Virus record (IMG/VR): IMGVR_UViG_3300025872_000024
Coordinates: 1 to 37,151 of that record
Direction: 5' to 3' (one strand)
From: a virus
Length of the DNA: 37,151 nt
Part shown: piece by piece, positions 14,014-22,399 of the stretch
Layout of the letters: every line of letters begins with the position of its first letter
How positions within the stretch are numbered: the first letter of the stretch is position 1
The notes under the pieces: generated by a model
The model's input: the letters and a program-made list of their open reading frames with translations, nothing else
Told to the model about the DNA's origin: nothing
Databases searched by the model: none
Program-made: the position numbers and the translations under genes

Positions 14014-15501
14014 ATGATTCTGCTGCCGAAATATAGAACAAGTCAGCCTAACGGCCCGACAGAAATTAATTGGGGAAACCCAATTACTCGCGGCCTTGCG
14101 ACCGTATTTCTTCCGACGCAACGATACCCGTCAATTGACCTTGTAACAAAGGTCTTTGATACATCTACAACTCGCGGGTCGTTGCTCCCAGGCACGAACG
14201 GTGTTCGGTACGCGGTTACCGGGACCAATGTTGCTTGGACGCTCAATTTTGCACCTGTTGGAATTCTCGCTAATTATCCGGCGGTTTCTGTATTCACGTT
14301 GTTTGAGCAGTACGACACAACAACAACAGGAGTTATTTTTGGCGGTGGGAATAATGCATCCCAATACGCCAGATTTGAAAAAAACAACAACGGCTCAATC
14401 AGTTTTGTACCTAATACTAATAGCGGAGGGTCAGCAATTGCTGGCCCAGTTCTTAACACCAATCAAGTCTATGCGCTCGCTGCCATCAATCAAGGTAACG
14501 AACGCGAATTATTTGTTGACGCTGTAAGCCAAATAAGTAGCAACACATCAATTACATTTATAAATGGAGCGTATGGTTACGCCGGATCTTCTTTTCTTGT
14601 CGTAAATCAGTACCGTCGCATCGGCTTATATTGTGGATATGTTTGGACACGGCGGCTGACTCCGTTTGAGATAAAAAGTCTCACGGACAACCCGTGGCAG
14701 ATCTTCCGACCGCAGCGGTTAATCTTTCCGTTCACTGGCGCAGCGGCTCAGACGCTCACGCCGAGCCTGTACACAAACACCCAGACGTTTTATGACCCGA
14801 CGGTCACGCCCGGTACGGTCACGCTCCAGCCGGGTCTGTACACCAATCAGCAGACCTTCTACGACCCTACTGCTGTTCTTGGGCCTGCGCCTCAGACGCT
14901 GACGCCAAGTCTGTACACGAATACGCAGACGTTTTACAGCCCGACGGTTATTCCTGAGCAGTTCATTGAGCCTGGGCTGTACACGAATCAGCAGGTTTTC
15001 TACGGCCCGACTGTTACTCAGGTTTCTCCGCAGACCATTTACCCTGGTCTGTTCGTCAATCAGAACCAATTCTTCCCGTTTACAGTCCAAGGTGCTGGTG
15101 GCGGTGGCCCGTCTGTTAACGGCTGGGCGGCAGAACGTCGCCGCCTTGAGTTGTCACTTGAGCAGCGGCAGGCCACTCAGACGCTTGCCAAGTCCAAGAA
15201 CAAGGTTGCCAAGCGCGTTGCTAAACGCATCGAGCAGTATGTTGCTGCCGAGATTGACGCGCAGGCCGAGATTGAGCAAATCGCGCAACTTCAAGTTGAG
15301 ATTGCAAAACTTGAGGCACTACACGATAATCGGAAACAATTCAACCAAGAGATGCGCGAGGCCGCGCAGATTTTGAAAGATTTTGTCCAGGATGAGCAGG
15401 ACGCAATAACCCTGCTGATGCTGGTGCAGGAATTTGACGCGAGATGCGTCATTGAGGCAACCGCCAGCCCTGATGTGGCGAGTTTGATGGGATCAGCATG
15501 A
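14014..15501 (+). CDS. LamG/concanavalin-like head protein with five short repeats
   Basis: 495 residues in three parts. Residues 1-230 look like a concanavalin/LamG-type lectin fold, ending in the conserved TPFEIKSLTDNPWQIFRPQ motif. Residues 240-360 hold five repeats of about 23 residues around PSLYTNTQTFYDPTV or PGLYTNQQTFY. The last 120 residues are a charged coiled coil (LELSLEQRQATQTLAKSKN and following). The upstream half of the gene is more AT-rich than its neighbours. It probably sits on the capsid surface and binds glycans, an inference. The stop overlaps the scaffold start. Confidence 0.75.
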   Translation: MILLPKYRTSQPNGPTEINWGNPITRGLATVFLPTQRYPSIDLVTKVFDTSTTRGSLLPGTNGVRYAVTGTNVAWTLNFAPVGILANYPAVSVFTLFEQYDTTTTGVIFGGGNNASQYARFEKNNNGSISFVPNTNSGGSAIAGPVLNTNQVYALAAINQGNERELFVDAVSQISSNTSITFINGAYGYAGSSFLVVNQYRRIGLYCGYVWTRRLTPFEIKSLTDNPWQIFRPQRLIFPFTGAAAQTLTPSLYTNTQTFYDPTVTPGTVTLQPGLYTNQQTFYDPTAVLGPAPQTLTPSLYTNTQTFYSPTVIPEQFIEPGLYTNQQVFYGPTVTQVSPQTIYPGLFVNQNQFFPFTVQGAGGGGPSVNGWAAERRRLELSLEQRQATQTLAKSKNKVAKRVAKRIEQYVAAEIDAQAEIEQIAQLQVEIAKLEALHDNRKQFNQEMREAAQILKDFVQDEQDAITLLMLVQEFDARCVIEATASPDVASLMGSA

Positions 15502-16340
15502 GCGAAACGGCAGAAATCGAGGAAATCACGACCGAGGAACCGCAGGAGCAGGAAGTTGAGCAGGTGCTTGAGCAAGTCGAGCAAGAGCCTGAGCAGCAAG
15601 ATGAACCTGAAGAATCTGACGTTGTAGTTTCTATCGGCGAGGAAACGCCACCTCAAGAGGAAACGCGAGCGCCTGATTGGGTGCGCGAGTTGCGGAAATC
15701 GCACCGCGAGTTGCAGCGCAAGAACCGTGAGCTTGAAGCCAAACTGACAACCCAAGCGCCTGTAGTGCAGCCGCTGGGTAAGAAGCCGACGCTAGAAGAT
15801 CACGACTACGACGCCGAGAAGTTTGAGACTTCGTTGGCCGAGTGGTACGAGCGCAAGCGAAAAGCGGATGAAGTAGCAGCGCAGGCCAGACTCGCTGAGG
15901 AGCAACAGCAGCGGCAATGGCAGGCAAAGCTGGATTCCTATGGCAAGGCGAAAGCCTCGCTGAAGGTGCGCGACTTTGATGATGCTGAGGAAGTCACTCA
16001 GCAGGCATTGGATGTAACGCAGCAGGGGATCGTGCTTCAAGGTGCAGAGAATCCTGCACTGTTGGTCTACGCACTTGGCAAGAACCCAAAAAAGGCCGCA
16101 GAACTCGGCTCAATCAAAGATCCTGTGAAATTCGCTTTTGCGGTAGCGAAACTGGAGAAAGACTTGAAGGTAACGCAACGCAAAGCGGCACCGCCGCCCG
16201 AGAAAGTCGTGCAAGGTAATGCAGGCGTTTCTGGCGCGGTTGATTCAACACTCGACCGGCTGCGTGCTGAAGCTGAAAAGTCCGGTGACTACACCAAGGT
16301 CTTTAAGTACAAGCAGCAGCAGAAACTCAAACAGAAATGA
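15498..16340 (+). CDS. Capsid scaffolding protein (P22 gp8-like)
   Basis: 280 residues (P22 gp8 has 303), highly charged and helical. The first 60 residues are very acidic and Gln-rich. A long coiled coil follows (ELRKSHRELQRKNRELEAKL), and the end is a basic helix (DYTKVFKYKQQQKLKQK), the feature that binds coat protein in P22. It lies directly before the coat gene. Sequence identity to known scaffolds is not obvious to the eye, so the call rests on position, size and charge pattern. Confidence 0.82.
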   Translation: MSETAEIEEITTEEPQEQEVEQVLEQVEQEPEQQDEPEESDVVVSIGEETPPQEETRAPDWVRELRKSHRELQRKNRELEAKLTTQAPVVQPLGKKPTLEDHDYDAEKFETSLAEWYERKRKADEVAAQARLAEEQQQRQWQAKLDSYGKAKASLKVRDFDDAEEVTQQALDVTQQGIVLQGAENPALLVYALGKNPKKAAELGSIKDPVKFAFAVAKLEKDLKVTQRKAAPPPEKVVQGNAGVSGAVDSTLDRLRAEAEKSGDYTKVFKYKQQQKLKQK

Positions 16341-16348
16341 GGTAAATC

Positions 16349-17623
16349 ATGGCAAACGCATTTAATAAAGAAGAACGCGTCGCGTTCGAAAACATTCTGG
16401 AAGGCTTCCAGGACGCGCTGGTGCTGTCGCGCAACGTCGCGGTGTACAACACCGACCAGACGATGATGGAGCGCACCAACAACGTCATCTGGCGTCCGCA
16501 GCCCTATATCGCTGAGTCGATCACTGCCGCCCCTGGCACTGACATCTCCTCGTCCTACAAGGACATGACTCAGTTGGCCGTGCCTGCGACCATTGGTTTC
16601 AGCAAGTCTGTGCCTTGGACGCTGAACGCGCTGGAACTGCGTGACGCGCTGCAAGAGGGTCGCCTGGGCGATGCCGCCAAGCAGAAGCTGGCCTCGGATA
16701 TCAACGTTGCCATCATGAACGTTGCTACCACTCAGGGCACTCTGGTTGTTAAGCGTACCGCTGCTGCCTCGGGCTTTGATGATGTCGCGCAATGCGACGC
16801 CATCATGAACGAGCAGGGTGTGCCGTCTTATGACCGCTATCTGGCTCTGTCCACCCGCGACTACAATGGCATGGCCTCGAACCTGCAAGGTCTGTCGCGT
16901 TCGTTCGGCAATCGCAAGTCGGATTCGGCTTACGAGCGTGCCTACGTCGGCATGGTGGCGTCGTTCGACACCTTCAAGTTGGACTACGCCAACCGCAAGG
17001 CGGCTGCTCTCGGCTCGGGTATCACCATTGACACCCGCACCGCTGCGAACAACTACTACCAGCCCAAAGCGACCAGCACCTCGGTCGGTGGTCAGATCAA
17101 CGTTGACAACCGCTATCAGACTGTGACTGTCTCCTCGACCACCAACGTGGCCGCTGGCGACTGCTTCACGATCTCTGGCGTTAACGCCTGCCATCACATC
17201 ACTAAGGGTGACACTGGCGTGCTGAAAACCTTCCGGGTGATCAGCGTGACCAACGCCACCACGATGGTGATTTCGCCTCCGATCATCTCCGATCAGGGCG
17301 CGACCGATGCTGAAGCTCAGTATCAGAACGTGATTGTTACGCCTGCTGCTACGGCCAACATCGTGTTCCTGAACACCGCCTCGGCTTACCTCAACCCGTT
17401 CTGGCAGAAAGACTCGCTTGAGATCCTGCCGGGTCGGTACGCGGTGCCTGCCGATGCTGGCGTTGCTGTGATGCGTGCTGCCACTGACCAGGGCGTTGAA
17501 CTGGTGATGCAGAAGTTCTACGACATCAACAGCATGAAAACCAAGTATCGTCTTGATACCTTGTTTGGTGTGGTGAACAAGCAGCCGGAAATGTCCGGTG
17601 TGATCTTGTTCTCGCAGACCTGA
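16349..17623 (+). CDS. Major capsid protein (P22 gp5-like)
   Basis: 424 residues (P22 coat is 430). The N-terminal region with RTNNVIWRPQPY, and later ASDINVAIMNVA and VDNRYQTVTVSSTTN then GDCFTISGV, lines up with the P22 coat, including the region of its extra I-domain. The HK97-fold protein forms the icosahedral shell. GAGG lies seven bases before the ATG. Codon use is the most GC-rich in the window, fitting high expression. A terminator follows directly. Confidence 0.93.
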   Translation: MANAFNKEERVAFENILEGFQDALVLSRNVAVYNTDQTMMERTNNVIWRPQPYIAESITAAPGTDISSSYKDMTQLAVPATIGFSKSVPWTLNALELRDALQEGRLGDAAKQKLASDINVAIMNVATTQGTLVVKRTAAASGFDDVAQCDAIMNEQGVPSYDRYLALSTRDYNGMASNLQGLSRSFGNRKSDSAYERAYVGMVASFDTFKLDYANRKAAALGSGITIDTRTAANNYYQPKATSTSVGGQINVDNRYQTVTVSSTTNVAAGDCFTISGVNACHHITKGDTGVLKTFRVISVTNATTMVISPPIISDQGATDAEAQYQNVIVTPAATANIVFLNTASAYLNPFWQKDSLEILPGRYAVPADAGVAVMRAATDQGVELVMQKFYDINSMKTKYRLDTLFGVVNKQPEMSGVILFSQT

Positions 17624-17639
17624 TCGTAGACTGACAGGG

Positions 17640-17666
17640 CAGGGGCTTCGGCCCCTGTCTTGTTTT
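17640..17666 (+). terminator. Rho-independent terminator after the coat gene
   Basis: CAGGGGC (17640-17646) and GCCCCTG (17651-17657) pair around a TTCG tetraloop and are followed by TCTTGTTTT. It probably lowers expression of the tail genes relative to coat. Confidence 0.9.
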
Positions 17667-17677
17667 AGGAGTACGGT

Positions 17678-17842
17678 ATGCCGCTAAAAAAAGGTTATTC
17701 GCAGAAATCCATCTCGTCTAACATCTCGAAAGAGATGAAGGCTGGCAAGCCGCAGAAGCAGGCCGTGGCGATTGCTCTGAGTACGGCACGCACTGCTGCC
17801 ATGAAAGCAGGCAAGCCTAGCAAAGCGCCGAGGAAGAAATGA
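17678..17842 (+). CDS. DUF6496-like small basic protein, 54 residues
   Basis: The protein begins MPLKKGYSQKSISSNI and contains MKAGKPQKQAVAIALS, the signature of the DUF6496 family found in many phages. AGGAG lies seven bases before the ATG. It is strongly basic (many Lys) and its stop overlaps the next start (ATGA). Function unknown; a nucleic-acid-binding or virion-internal role is possible. Confidence 0.8.
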   Translation: MPLKKGYSQKSISSNISKEMKAGKPQKQAVAIALSTARTAAMKAGKPSKAPRKK

Positions 17843-17994
17843 AAGCCAAACCTCCTGGCCTCTATGCCAACATTGCCGCTAAACGCGAGCGCATTGAGGC
17901 TGGCAGTAAGGAGCGTATGCGTAAGCCTGGGAGCAAAGGCGCTCCGACTGCTGCTGCTTTTCGTGCCGCTGCCAAAACTGCAAAGAAAAAATGA
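17839..17994 (+). CDS. Small basic conserved phage protein, 51 residues
   Basis: Begins MKAKPPGLYANIAAKRERI and continues with MRKPGSKGAPTAAAF, a pattern I recall from many environmental phages, always near other small basic genes. ATGA overlaps exist on both sides. The protein is lysine-rich with no acidic patch. Function unknown. Confidence 0.75.
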   Translation: MKAKPPGLYANIAAKRERIEAGSKERMRKPGSKGAPTAAAFRAAAKTAKKK

Positions 17995-18296
17995 CCGAAT
18001 TCCCGACGCTGGTTTACCGATCCCCTGGCCCGCATCACGGCCCAGGCTCAACTACCTATGACTATCGTGGCGTGAGCAACGAAAATGAGTTGACGCTGCG
18101 ACAGATTGAGGGATGGACGTTGAGTCTTGACGAGGCGATCAACGGTAAGCCAGCAGCACCTGAGCCTGTGGACAACTCGCCTCCGACTCGGGCTGAGATG
18201 GAGCAAAAGGCGCGGGAACTGAAGATCAAGTTTGACGGTCGCACGACGGATCGGAAACTGTTAGGATTGATCGAGTCCGCAATGGGGTCGGTATGA
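17991..18296 (+). CDS. Conserved phage protein with C-terminal HeH/LEM-like motif, 101 residues
   Basis: The N-terminus is a compact FPTLVYRSPGPH and TTYDYRGV segment. The C-terminus (LKIKFDGRTTDRKLLGLIES) resembles the short helix-extended loop-helix motif found in several phage structural proteins. It overlaps both neighbours by 4 bp. Located between the coat and gp4-like genes; probably a minor head or connector factor. Confidence 0.65.
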   Translation: MTEFPTLVYRSPGPHHGPGSTTYDYRGVSNENELTLRQIEGWTLSLDEAINGKPAAPEPVDNSPPTRAEMEQKARELKIKFDGRTTDRKLLGLIESAMGSV

Positions 18297-18775
18297 GTTA
18301 CACAAAACGCCAGTTTGTCGAGGCCGCCTTCGAGGAAATCGGACTGGCGGCTTATGTGTTTGATCTGTCCCCTCAGCAGATGGAGTCTGCGGTGCGCCGT
18401 CTTGATACCATGATGGCTGAGTGGAACGCCAAGGGTATCCGTCTGGCATACCCGCTGCCGTCCAGTCCGCAGGATAGTGACATTGACGCTGAAACGACGG
18501 TGCCTGACAGCGCTAACGAAGCGATCATCTGCAATCTTGGTGTCAGGCTGGCTCCGTCCTATGGCAAGCAAGTGATGCCTGAGACGAAGGTGACGGCAAA
18601 GATGGCTTACAACACGCTGCTTGCGCGTGCGACAATGCCTATGGAGCAACAGATGCCTGCGTCCATGCCATCTGGCTCTGGCAATAAGCCTTGGCGTGTT
18701 TACGACGATCCATATCTGCGTCCGCCGTACTTCCCGGTGGACTCTGGGCCTGAAGGCCCGCTGGAGTACAACTGA
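18293..18775 (+). CDS. Tail accessory factor gp4-like (head-tail connector)
   Basis: 160 residues (P22 gp4 has 166). The pattern AFEEIGLAAYVFDLSP, AVRRLDTMMAEWNAKGIRL, ANEAIICNLGVRLAPSYGK and AKMAYNTLLAR is that of the P22 gp4 family. Gp4 binds below the portal ring and lets the tail hub attach. The order coat, gp4, gp10 also agrees with P22. Confidence 0.9.
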   Translation: MSYTKRQFVEAAFEEIGLAAYVFDLSPQQMESAVRRLDTMMAEWNAKGIRLAYPLPSSPQDSDIDAETTVPDSANEAIICNLGVRLAPSYGKQVMPETKVTAKMAYNTLLARATMPMEQQMPASMPSGSGNKPWRVYDDPYLRPPYFPVDSGPEGPLEYN

Positions 18776-19227
18776 TGCCTACGATTAATCAACTGCCGAC
18801 TCTGGCGACGGTTTCATCCGGCGATCAGTTGCCGGTCTACACGCCCAGCAACGGTGATGCTCGCAAGATGAGCATTGGCTCACTGCTGACGTTCTTCCAG
18901 TCATCGTTCGCCTCGCCTACGATGTCGGTGCAGTATGCGACGCCTGGGACTGGCTTCAACGTCACTGTGGCGACCAACAGCACGCAGGCATGGTTGCTGA
19001 TTCAGCCTGCTGGAACGCTGGCAACTGGCACTGTGACGCTGCCGCTCAATACCAGCATCCTTGATGGTCAAGAGGTGCTGGTGACGACGACCCAGCAGAT
19101 CACCTCGTTCACGCTGGGCCTGAATGGCGCTGCGGCGGCCTATGGTGATCCGACGACGCTGGCCGCAGAAGATTTCTTCCGTATGCGGTACTACTCCGCG
19201 ACGAATTCTTGGTACAGGATCGCATAA
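18775..19227 (+). CDS. Predicted virion protein, 150 residues
   Basis: TGATG overlap with the gp4-like gene. The N-terminus TINQLPTLATVSSGDQLPVY and the beta-rich remainder (AWLLIQPAGTLATGTVTL) resemble small phage virion proteins with a tail-fibre-like start. It has low charge and no membrane segment. Structural role inferred from position between the gp4- and gp10-like genes. Confidence 0.65.
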   Translation: MPTINQLPTLATVSSGDQLPVYTPSNGDARKMSIGSLLTFFQSSFASPTMSVQYATPGTGFNVTVATNSTQAWLLIQPAGTLATGTVTLPLNTSILDGQEVLVTTTQQITSFTLGLNGAAAAYGDPTTLAAEDFFRMRYYSATNSWYRIA

Positions 19228-19526
19228 TGGCTATTCAAGCACCGTTTCAGGCACAACGAGGTGCCAATCAGGTCGTCACTCCCGGCGCTGCTTCGGCATC
19301 TGTGACGATTGCGGAGTTCCCCAAGTCTGTGCGGCTGGTCAACAGCGGCGCAAACATCTGCCACGTTCGCATCGGTCAGGGCGCTCAGACCGCCACGACG
19401 GCCGACTCGCCTGTTCTGCCCAACAGCGAACTCATCCTGCATCGTCAGGAAGGCGAGAACACTGTGGCGTACATCTCTGCCTCTGGCACGACGCTGCACA
19501 TCCAGACGGGCGAAGGCGGCATCTGA
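19227..19526 (+). CDS. Predicted virion protein, 99 residues
   Basis: The ATG at 19227 forms TAATG with the preceding stop. The sequence reads as an all-beta domain: SASVTIAEFPKSVRLVNSG, NICHVRIGQG and ENTVAYISASGTTLHIQTG. Such small beta domains often decorate phage heads or tails. No known family recognised. Confidence 0.65.
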   Translation: MAIQAPFQAQRGANQVVTPGAASASVTIAEFPKSVRLVNSGANICHVRIGQGAQTATTADSPVLPNSELILHRQEGENTVAYISASGTTLHIQTGEGGI

Positions 19527-19786
19527 TGGCCAAAGACCCAAGGCTTGAGCGAGCCGGGGTCAGCGGCTACAACAAGCCAAAGAAAACACCGAGTCACCCG
19601 ACCAAGAGCCACGTTGTTGTGGCGAAGGTTGGCGATCAGGTCAAGACCATTCGATTCGGTCAGCAAGGCGTCAGCGGCTCCCCAGACGGGTCTGCCAGGA
19701 ACAAAGCGTTCAAGGCCCGCCATGCGTCCAACATCGCCAAAGGCAAGATGAGCGCAGCGTACTGGGCGGACAAGGTGAAGTGGTAA
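19526..19786 (+). CDS. Small basic conserved phage protein, 86 residues
   Basis: ATG overlaps the previous TGA. The pattern ERAGVSGYNKPKKTPSHPTK, IRFGQQGVSGSP, FKARHASNIAKGKMSAAYW is one I recall from many phages of Proteobacteria, usually near structural genes. The charge is strongly positive. Function unknown; DNA contact inside the head would fit the charge. Confidence 0.7.
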   Translation: MAKDPRLERAGVSGYNKPKKTPSHPTKSHVVVAKVGDQVKTIRFGQQGVSGSPDGSARNKAFKARHASNIAKGKMSAAYWADKVKW

Positions 19787-19789
19787 CCC

Positions 19790-21202
19790 ATGCAAATCCC
19801 CATCGTCAGCGGCATCTACACTGACCAAGGCCCGGACCTTCGCAGTAGTTACCCGGTCAACATGATGCCTGTGCCCAAGACGCAAGGCATCAGCACCGGC
19901 TACTTGCGTCCCGCTGACGGGCTTGTCGAGATCCTGACAGGGCCAGGCGTTGACCGAGGCGGCATCCTGTGGAATGGCGTGATGTACCGCGTCATGGGCA
20001 GCAAGCTGGTCAGCATTTCCGACACCAACGTACTAACCATTCTGGGTGATGTCGGAGGATCGACAGGCTTAGTCGTGATGGACTACTCCTTCGACCATCT
20101 CGGCATTGTCTCCGACGGTGAAATTTACTTCTGGGACGGCACGACGCTGACCATCGGTAACTACCCGGCGGTGACCATCGGGTACATCATCGACTTCTGC
20201 TTCATCGACGGTCGCTTCATGATCACCGATGGCGAGCGGCTGTTCTGCACTGACATCGGCGATCCGTTCACGATTGGCGCTTTTGCTTTCACTGAGCCGG
20301 TGGCCGACCCTGATCCAGTTGTCGCCATCATTCGACTCAGGAACGAGGTCTACGCGCTCAATCAGTACACCGTTGAGGTGTACGAGAGCATCACGAGCAA
20401 CGTGCCTTTCCCGTTCCAGTTGATCGACGGGGCACAGATCCAGAAGGGCGCCATCGGCACTCAGGCTTGCTGCGTATTCCTTGAGGCGCTGGCGTTCATG
20501 GGTGGCGGTCGCAACGAAGCGCCAGGCATCTACATCGGCACCAACGCTGTTGCCAACAAGATCAGCACGCAAGAGGTCGATGAGATCCTTGCCACCTATA
20601 CGACAGCGCAACTGGCTCAGGTCAAACTGGAGGCACGAAACCTCAAGGCCCAGCAGTTGCTCTACGTCCATCTGCCTGATCGCACCCTCGTCTACGACGC
20701 CGCATCGAGTCAGGCTATCCAGCAGCAGGTCTGGTCCGAGTTGACCAGCAGCATTGACGGCTATGCTCAGTATCGCGCTCGCAACTTCGTCTGGGCATAC
20801 GACAAGTGGATGGTGGGCGACACGGCCAGCAGCAAGATGGGCTATTGCGTTGACAACATCTCGACGCACTGGGGCGACACCGTGCGATGGGAGTTTGGCA
20901 CCACGATTGTCTACAACAAAGGCAAGGGTGCTCTGTTCCATCAACTCGAACTTGTGGCGCTGACTGGCCGCGTGGCGCTCGGCAAGAACCCGTGGATCAG
21001 TACATCGTATTCATACGACGGTCAGGCGTGGAGCCAGGACCGTGCGATCCAAGTGGGCACGACCGGGCAGACGCAAAAGCGCCTTGTGTGGTTCCAACAG
21101 GGCAACATGCGGAACTGGCGCATCCAGCGGTTCAAGGGTGACAGTCAGGCGCACCTGTCGTTCGTGCGTCTGGAGGCTCAGATTGAGGGGCTGAATTACT
21201 GA
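19790..21202 (+). CDS. Packaged DNA stabilization protein gp10-like (tail hub)
   Basis: 470 residues, almost the length of P22 gp10 (472). It has the start IPIVSGIYTDQGPDLRSSYP and VNMMPVPK, the DGRFMITDGERLF repeat-like blades of a beta propeller, and a C-terminal strand-rich domain. Gp10 forms the hexameric hub that closes the channel below gp4 and holds the needle and tailspikes. The next gene starts on its stop. Confidence 0.92.
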   Translation: MQIPIVSGIYTDQGPDLRSSYPVNMMPVPKTQGISTGYLRPADGLVEILTGPGVDRGGILWNGVMYRVMGSKLVSISDTNVLTILGDVGGSTGLVVMDYSFDHLGIVSDGEIYFWDGTTLTIGNYPAVTIGYIIDFCFIDGRFMITDGERLFCTDIGDPFTIGAFAFTEPVADPDPVVAIIRLRNEVYALNQYTVEVYESITSNVPFPFQLIDGAQIQKGAIGTQACCVFLEALAFMGGGRNEAPGIYIGTNAVANKISTQEVDEILATYTTAQLAQVKLEARNLKAQQLLYVHLPDRTLVYDAASSQAIQQQVWSELTSSIDGYAQYRARNFVWAYDKWMVGDTASSKMGYCVDNISTHWGDTVRWEFGTTIVYNKGKGALFHQLELVALTGRVALGKNPWISTSYSYDGQAWSQDRAIQVGTTGQTQKRLVWFQQGNMRNWRIQRFKGDSQAHLSFVRLEAQIEGLNY

Positions 21203-21984
21203 TGGCCTCGAACAAACTCAATCTGACACGCGATGAACTCGCGTCTTTTCTGAAGAATCACCATCAGATTCGTCAGTTTGAGCGGCTGTTTGCCGATGTC
21301 GAACAACTTGAGCCAACGACCCTAGATGATCTGGCCCTGTCTGGCGATAACGCAGCGCAAAAGGCTGTGCAGGCCATTGATGGGCTTGAGGCTCAGAAGC
21401 AGGAGCTTGAGGTTACGGTGGCTGCGCTTGAGGCTAAGGTCAATCAGGCTGTCGGCGCGTTGTCTGCCATCAATGACCAGTTGTCGATGCTGATGCAGGC
21501 ACCGCCTCCTCGTGAGTTCAAGCGGTCGCGTTATGGGTCGTTCTACGACACGACAACGCAAACGGCGGCGGCGATCAACACAGCTACGGCTATCACGTTC
21601 AACACCACTGATCTGAGCCACGGCGTTAGCATTGGGACGACGACATCCCAAGTGATTGTGGATACGCCTGGAATTTATAATTTCCAGACATCTATCCAGT
21701 TGGATAGCACTGTCTCTACATCAGAACAATTCTATTTGTGGTTCCGAGTCAACGGAGTTGACGTAACCAATTCAGCGTCACAAGTCAGGATTCAGGGCAA
21801 CAATGCGGAGATTTTTGTTGCTTTGAATTTATTTTTTGACTTGAAAGCCGACGACTACGTTGAACTGATGTATTCAGTCAGTAGCACTGCGGTGCAATTG
21901 CTGGCCTCCGGCGCGGTGTCACCGCATCCTGGCATCCCGTCTGTCATTCTGACGGTTGCAAACAATATTCAAGGGGTTCAATAA
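21202..21984 (+). CDS. Coiled-coil protein with C1q/TNF-like tip, probable tail needle (gp26 position)
   Basis: 260 residues (P22 needle 233, Sf6 needle 282). Residues 1-50 are helical, and 50-100 form a trimeric-type coiled coil (AQKQELEVTVAALEAKVNQA). Residues 110-260 look like a C1q/TNF jelly roll: IVDTPGIYNFQTSIQ, FYLWFRVNGV, RIQGNNAEIFVALNLFF. The gene directly follows gp10, where P22 has gp26, and the Sf6 needle ends in a TNF-like knob. The call of needle is inferred from architecture and synteny. The alternative is a decoration or receptor-binding protein. Confidence 0.65.
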   Translation: MASNKLNLTRDELASFLKNHHQIRQFERLFADVEQLEPTTLDDLALSGDNAAQKAVQAIDGLEAQKQELEVTVAALEAKVNQAVGALSAINDQLSMLMQAPPPREFKRSRYGSFYDTTTQTAAAINTATAITFNTTDLSHGVSIGTTTSQVIVDTPGIYNFQTSIQLDSTVSTSEQFYLWFRVNGVDVTNSASQVRIQGNNAEIFVALNLFFDLKADDYVELMYSVSSTAVQLLASGAVSPHPGIPSVILTVANNIQGVQ

Positions 21985-22319
21985 TGGCAGTCGTCGCAAA
22001 AGTTCTTGTTCCTCCGTTGCAGTTGGTGACTGCTGCGACCACTCAGTACACGGCAACTGGTGTCAAGGCGATCATTGACAAGGCGACCGTGACCAACACA
22101 GACACGGTGAATCGGTCGTTCAATGTTCACATTGTCACCAGTGGCGGGTCTGCCAACAACGGCAACCTCGTGATCGACACCAAGACTGTGGTGCCGAATG
22201 AAACCTATCTGTGCCCTGAGTTGGTGGGGCAGGTTCTGGATGCGGGTGACTTCATCAGCACGACGGCCAGCGCAGCCACTACGCTGACCTTTCGGGTTTC
22301 TGGCCGAGAGATTGCGTGA
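21984..22319 (+). CDS. Predicted virion protein, 111 residues
   Basis: TAATG overlap with the needle candidate. The sequence is beta-rich with alternating hydrophobics (AIIDKATVTNTDTVNRSFNV, ISTTASAATTLTFRVSG), typical of small phage tail or decoration domains. No enzyme motif. A tail role is inferred from position. An 80-base gap follows (22320-22399) in which I see no gene or clear signal. Confidence 0.65.
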   Translation: MAVVAKVLVPPLQLVTAATTQYTATGVKAIIDKATVTNTDTVNRSFNVHIVTSGGSANNGNLVIDTKTVVPNETYLCPELVGQVLDAGDFISTTASAATTLTFRVSGREIA

Positions 22320-22399
22320 CGCAGTTTGCTGTGGCATAGTGCGGACACTGAGCGCCGGGGCATTCCAGTGGCCCAAACTCGTCCTTTTCGGATAGTCCC

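Noticed and set aside
16289-17197. 302-residue minus-strand ORF
   Set aside because: It is antisense to the coat gene and arises from its strong codon bias; no motif is seen.
20069-20944. 291-residue minus-strand ORF
   Set aside because: Antisense shadow of the gp10-like gene.
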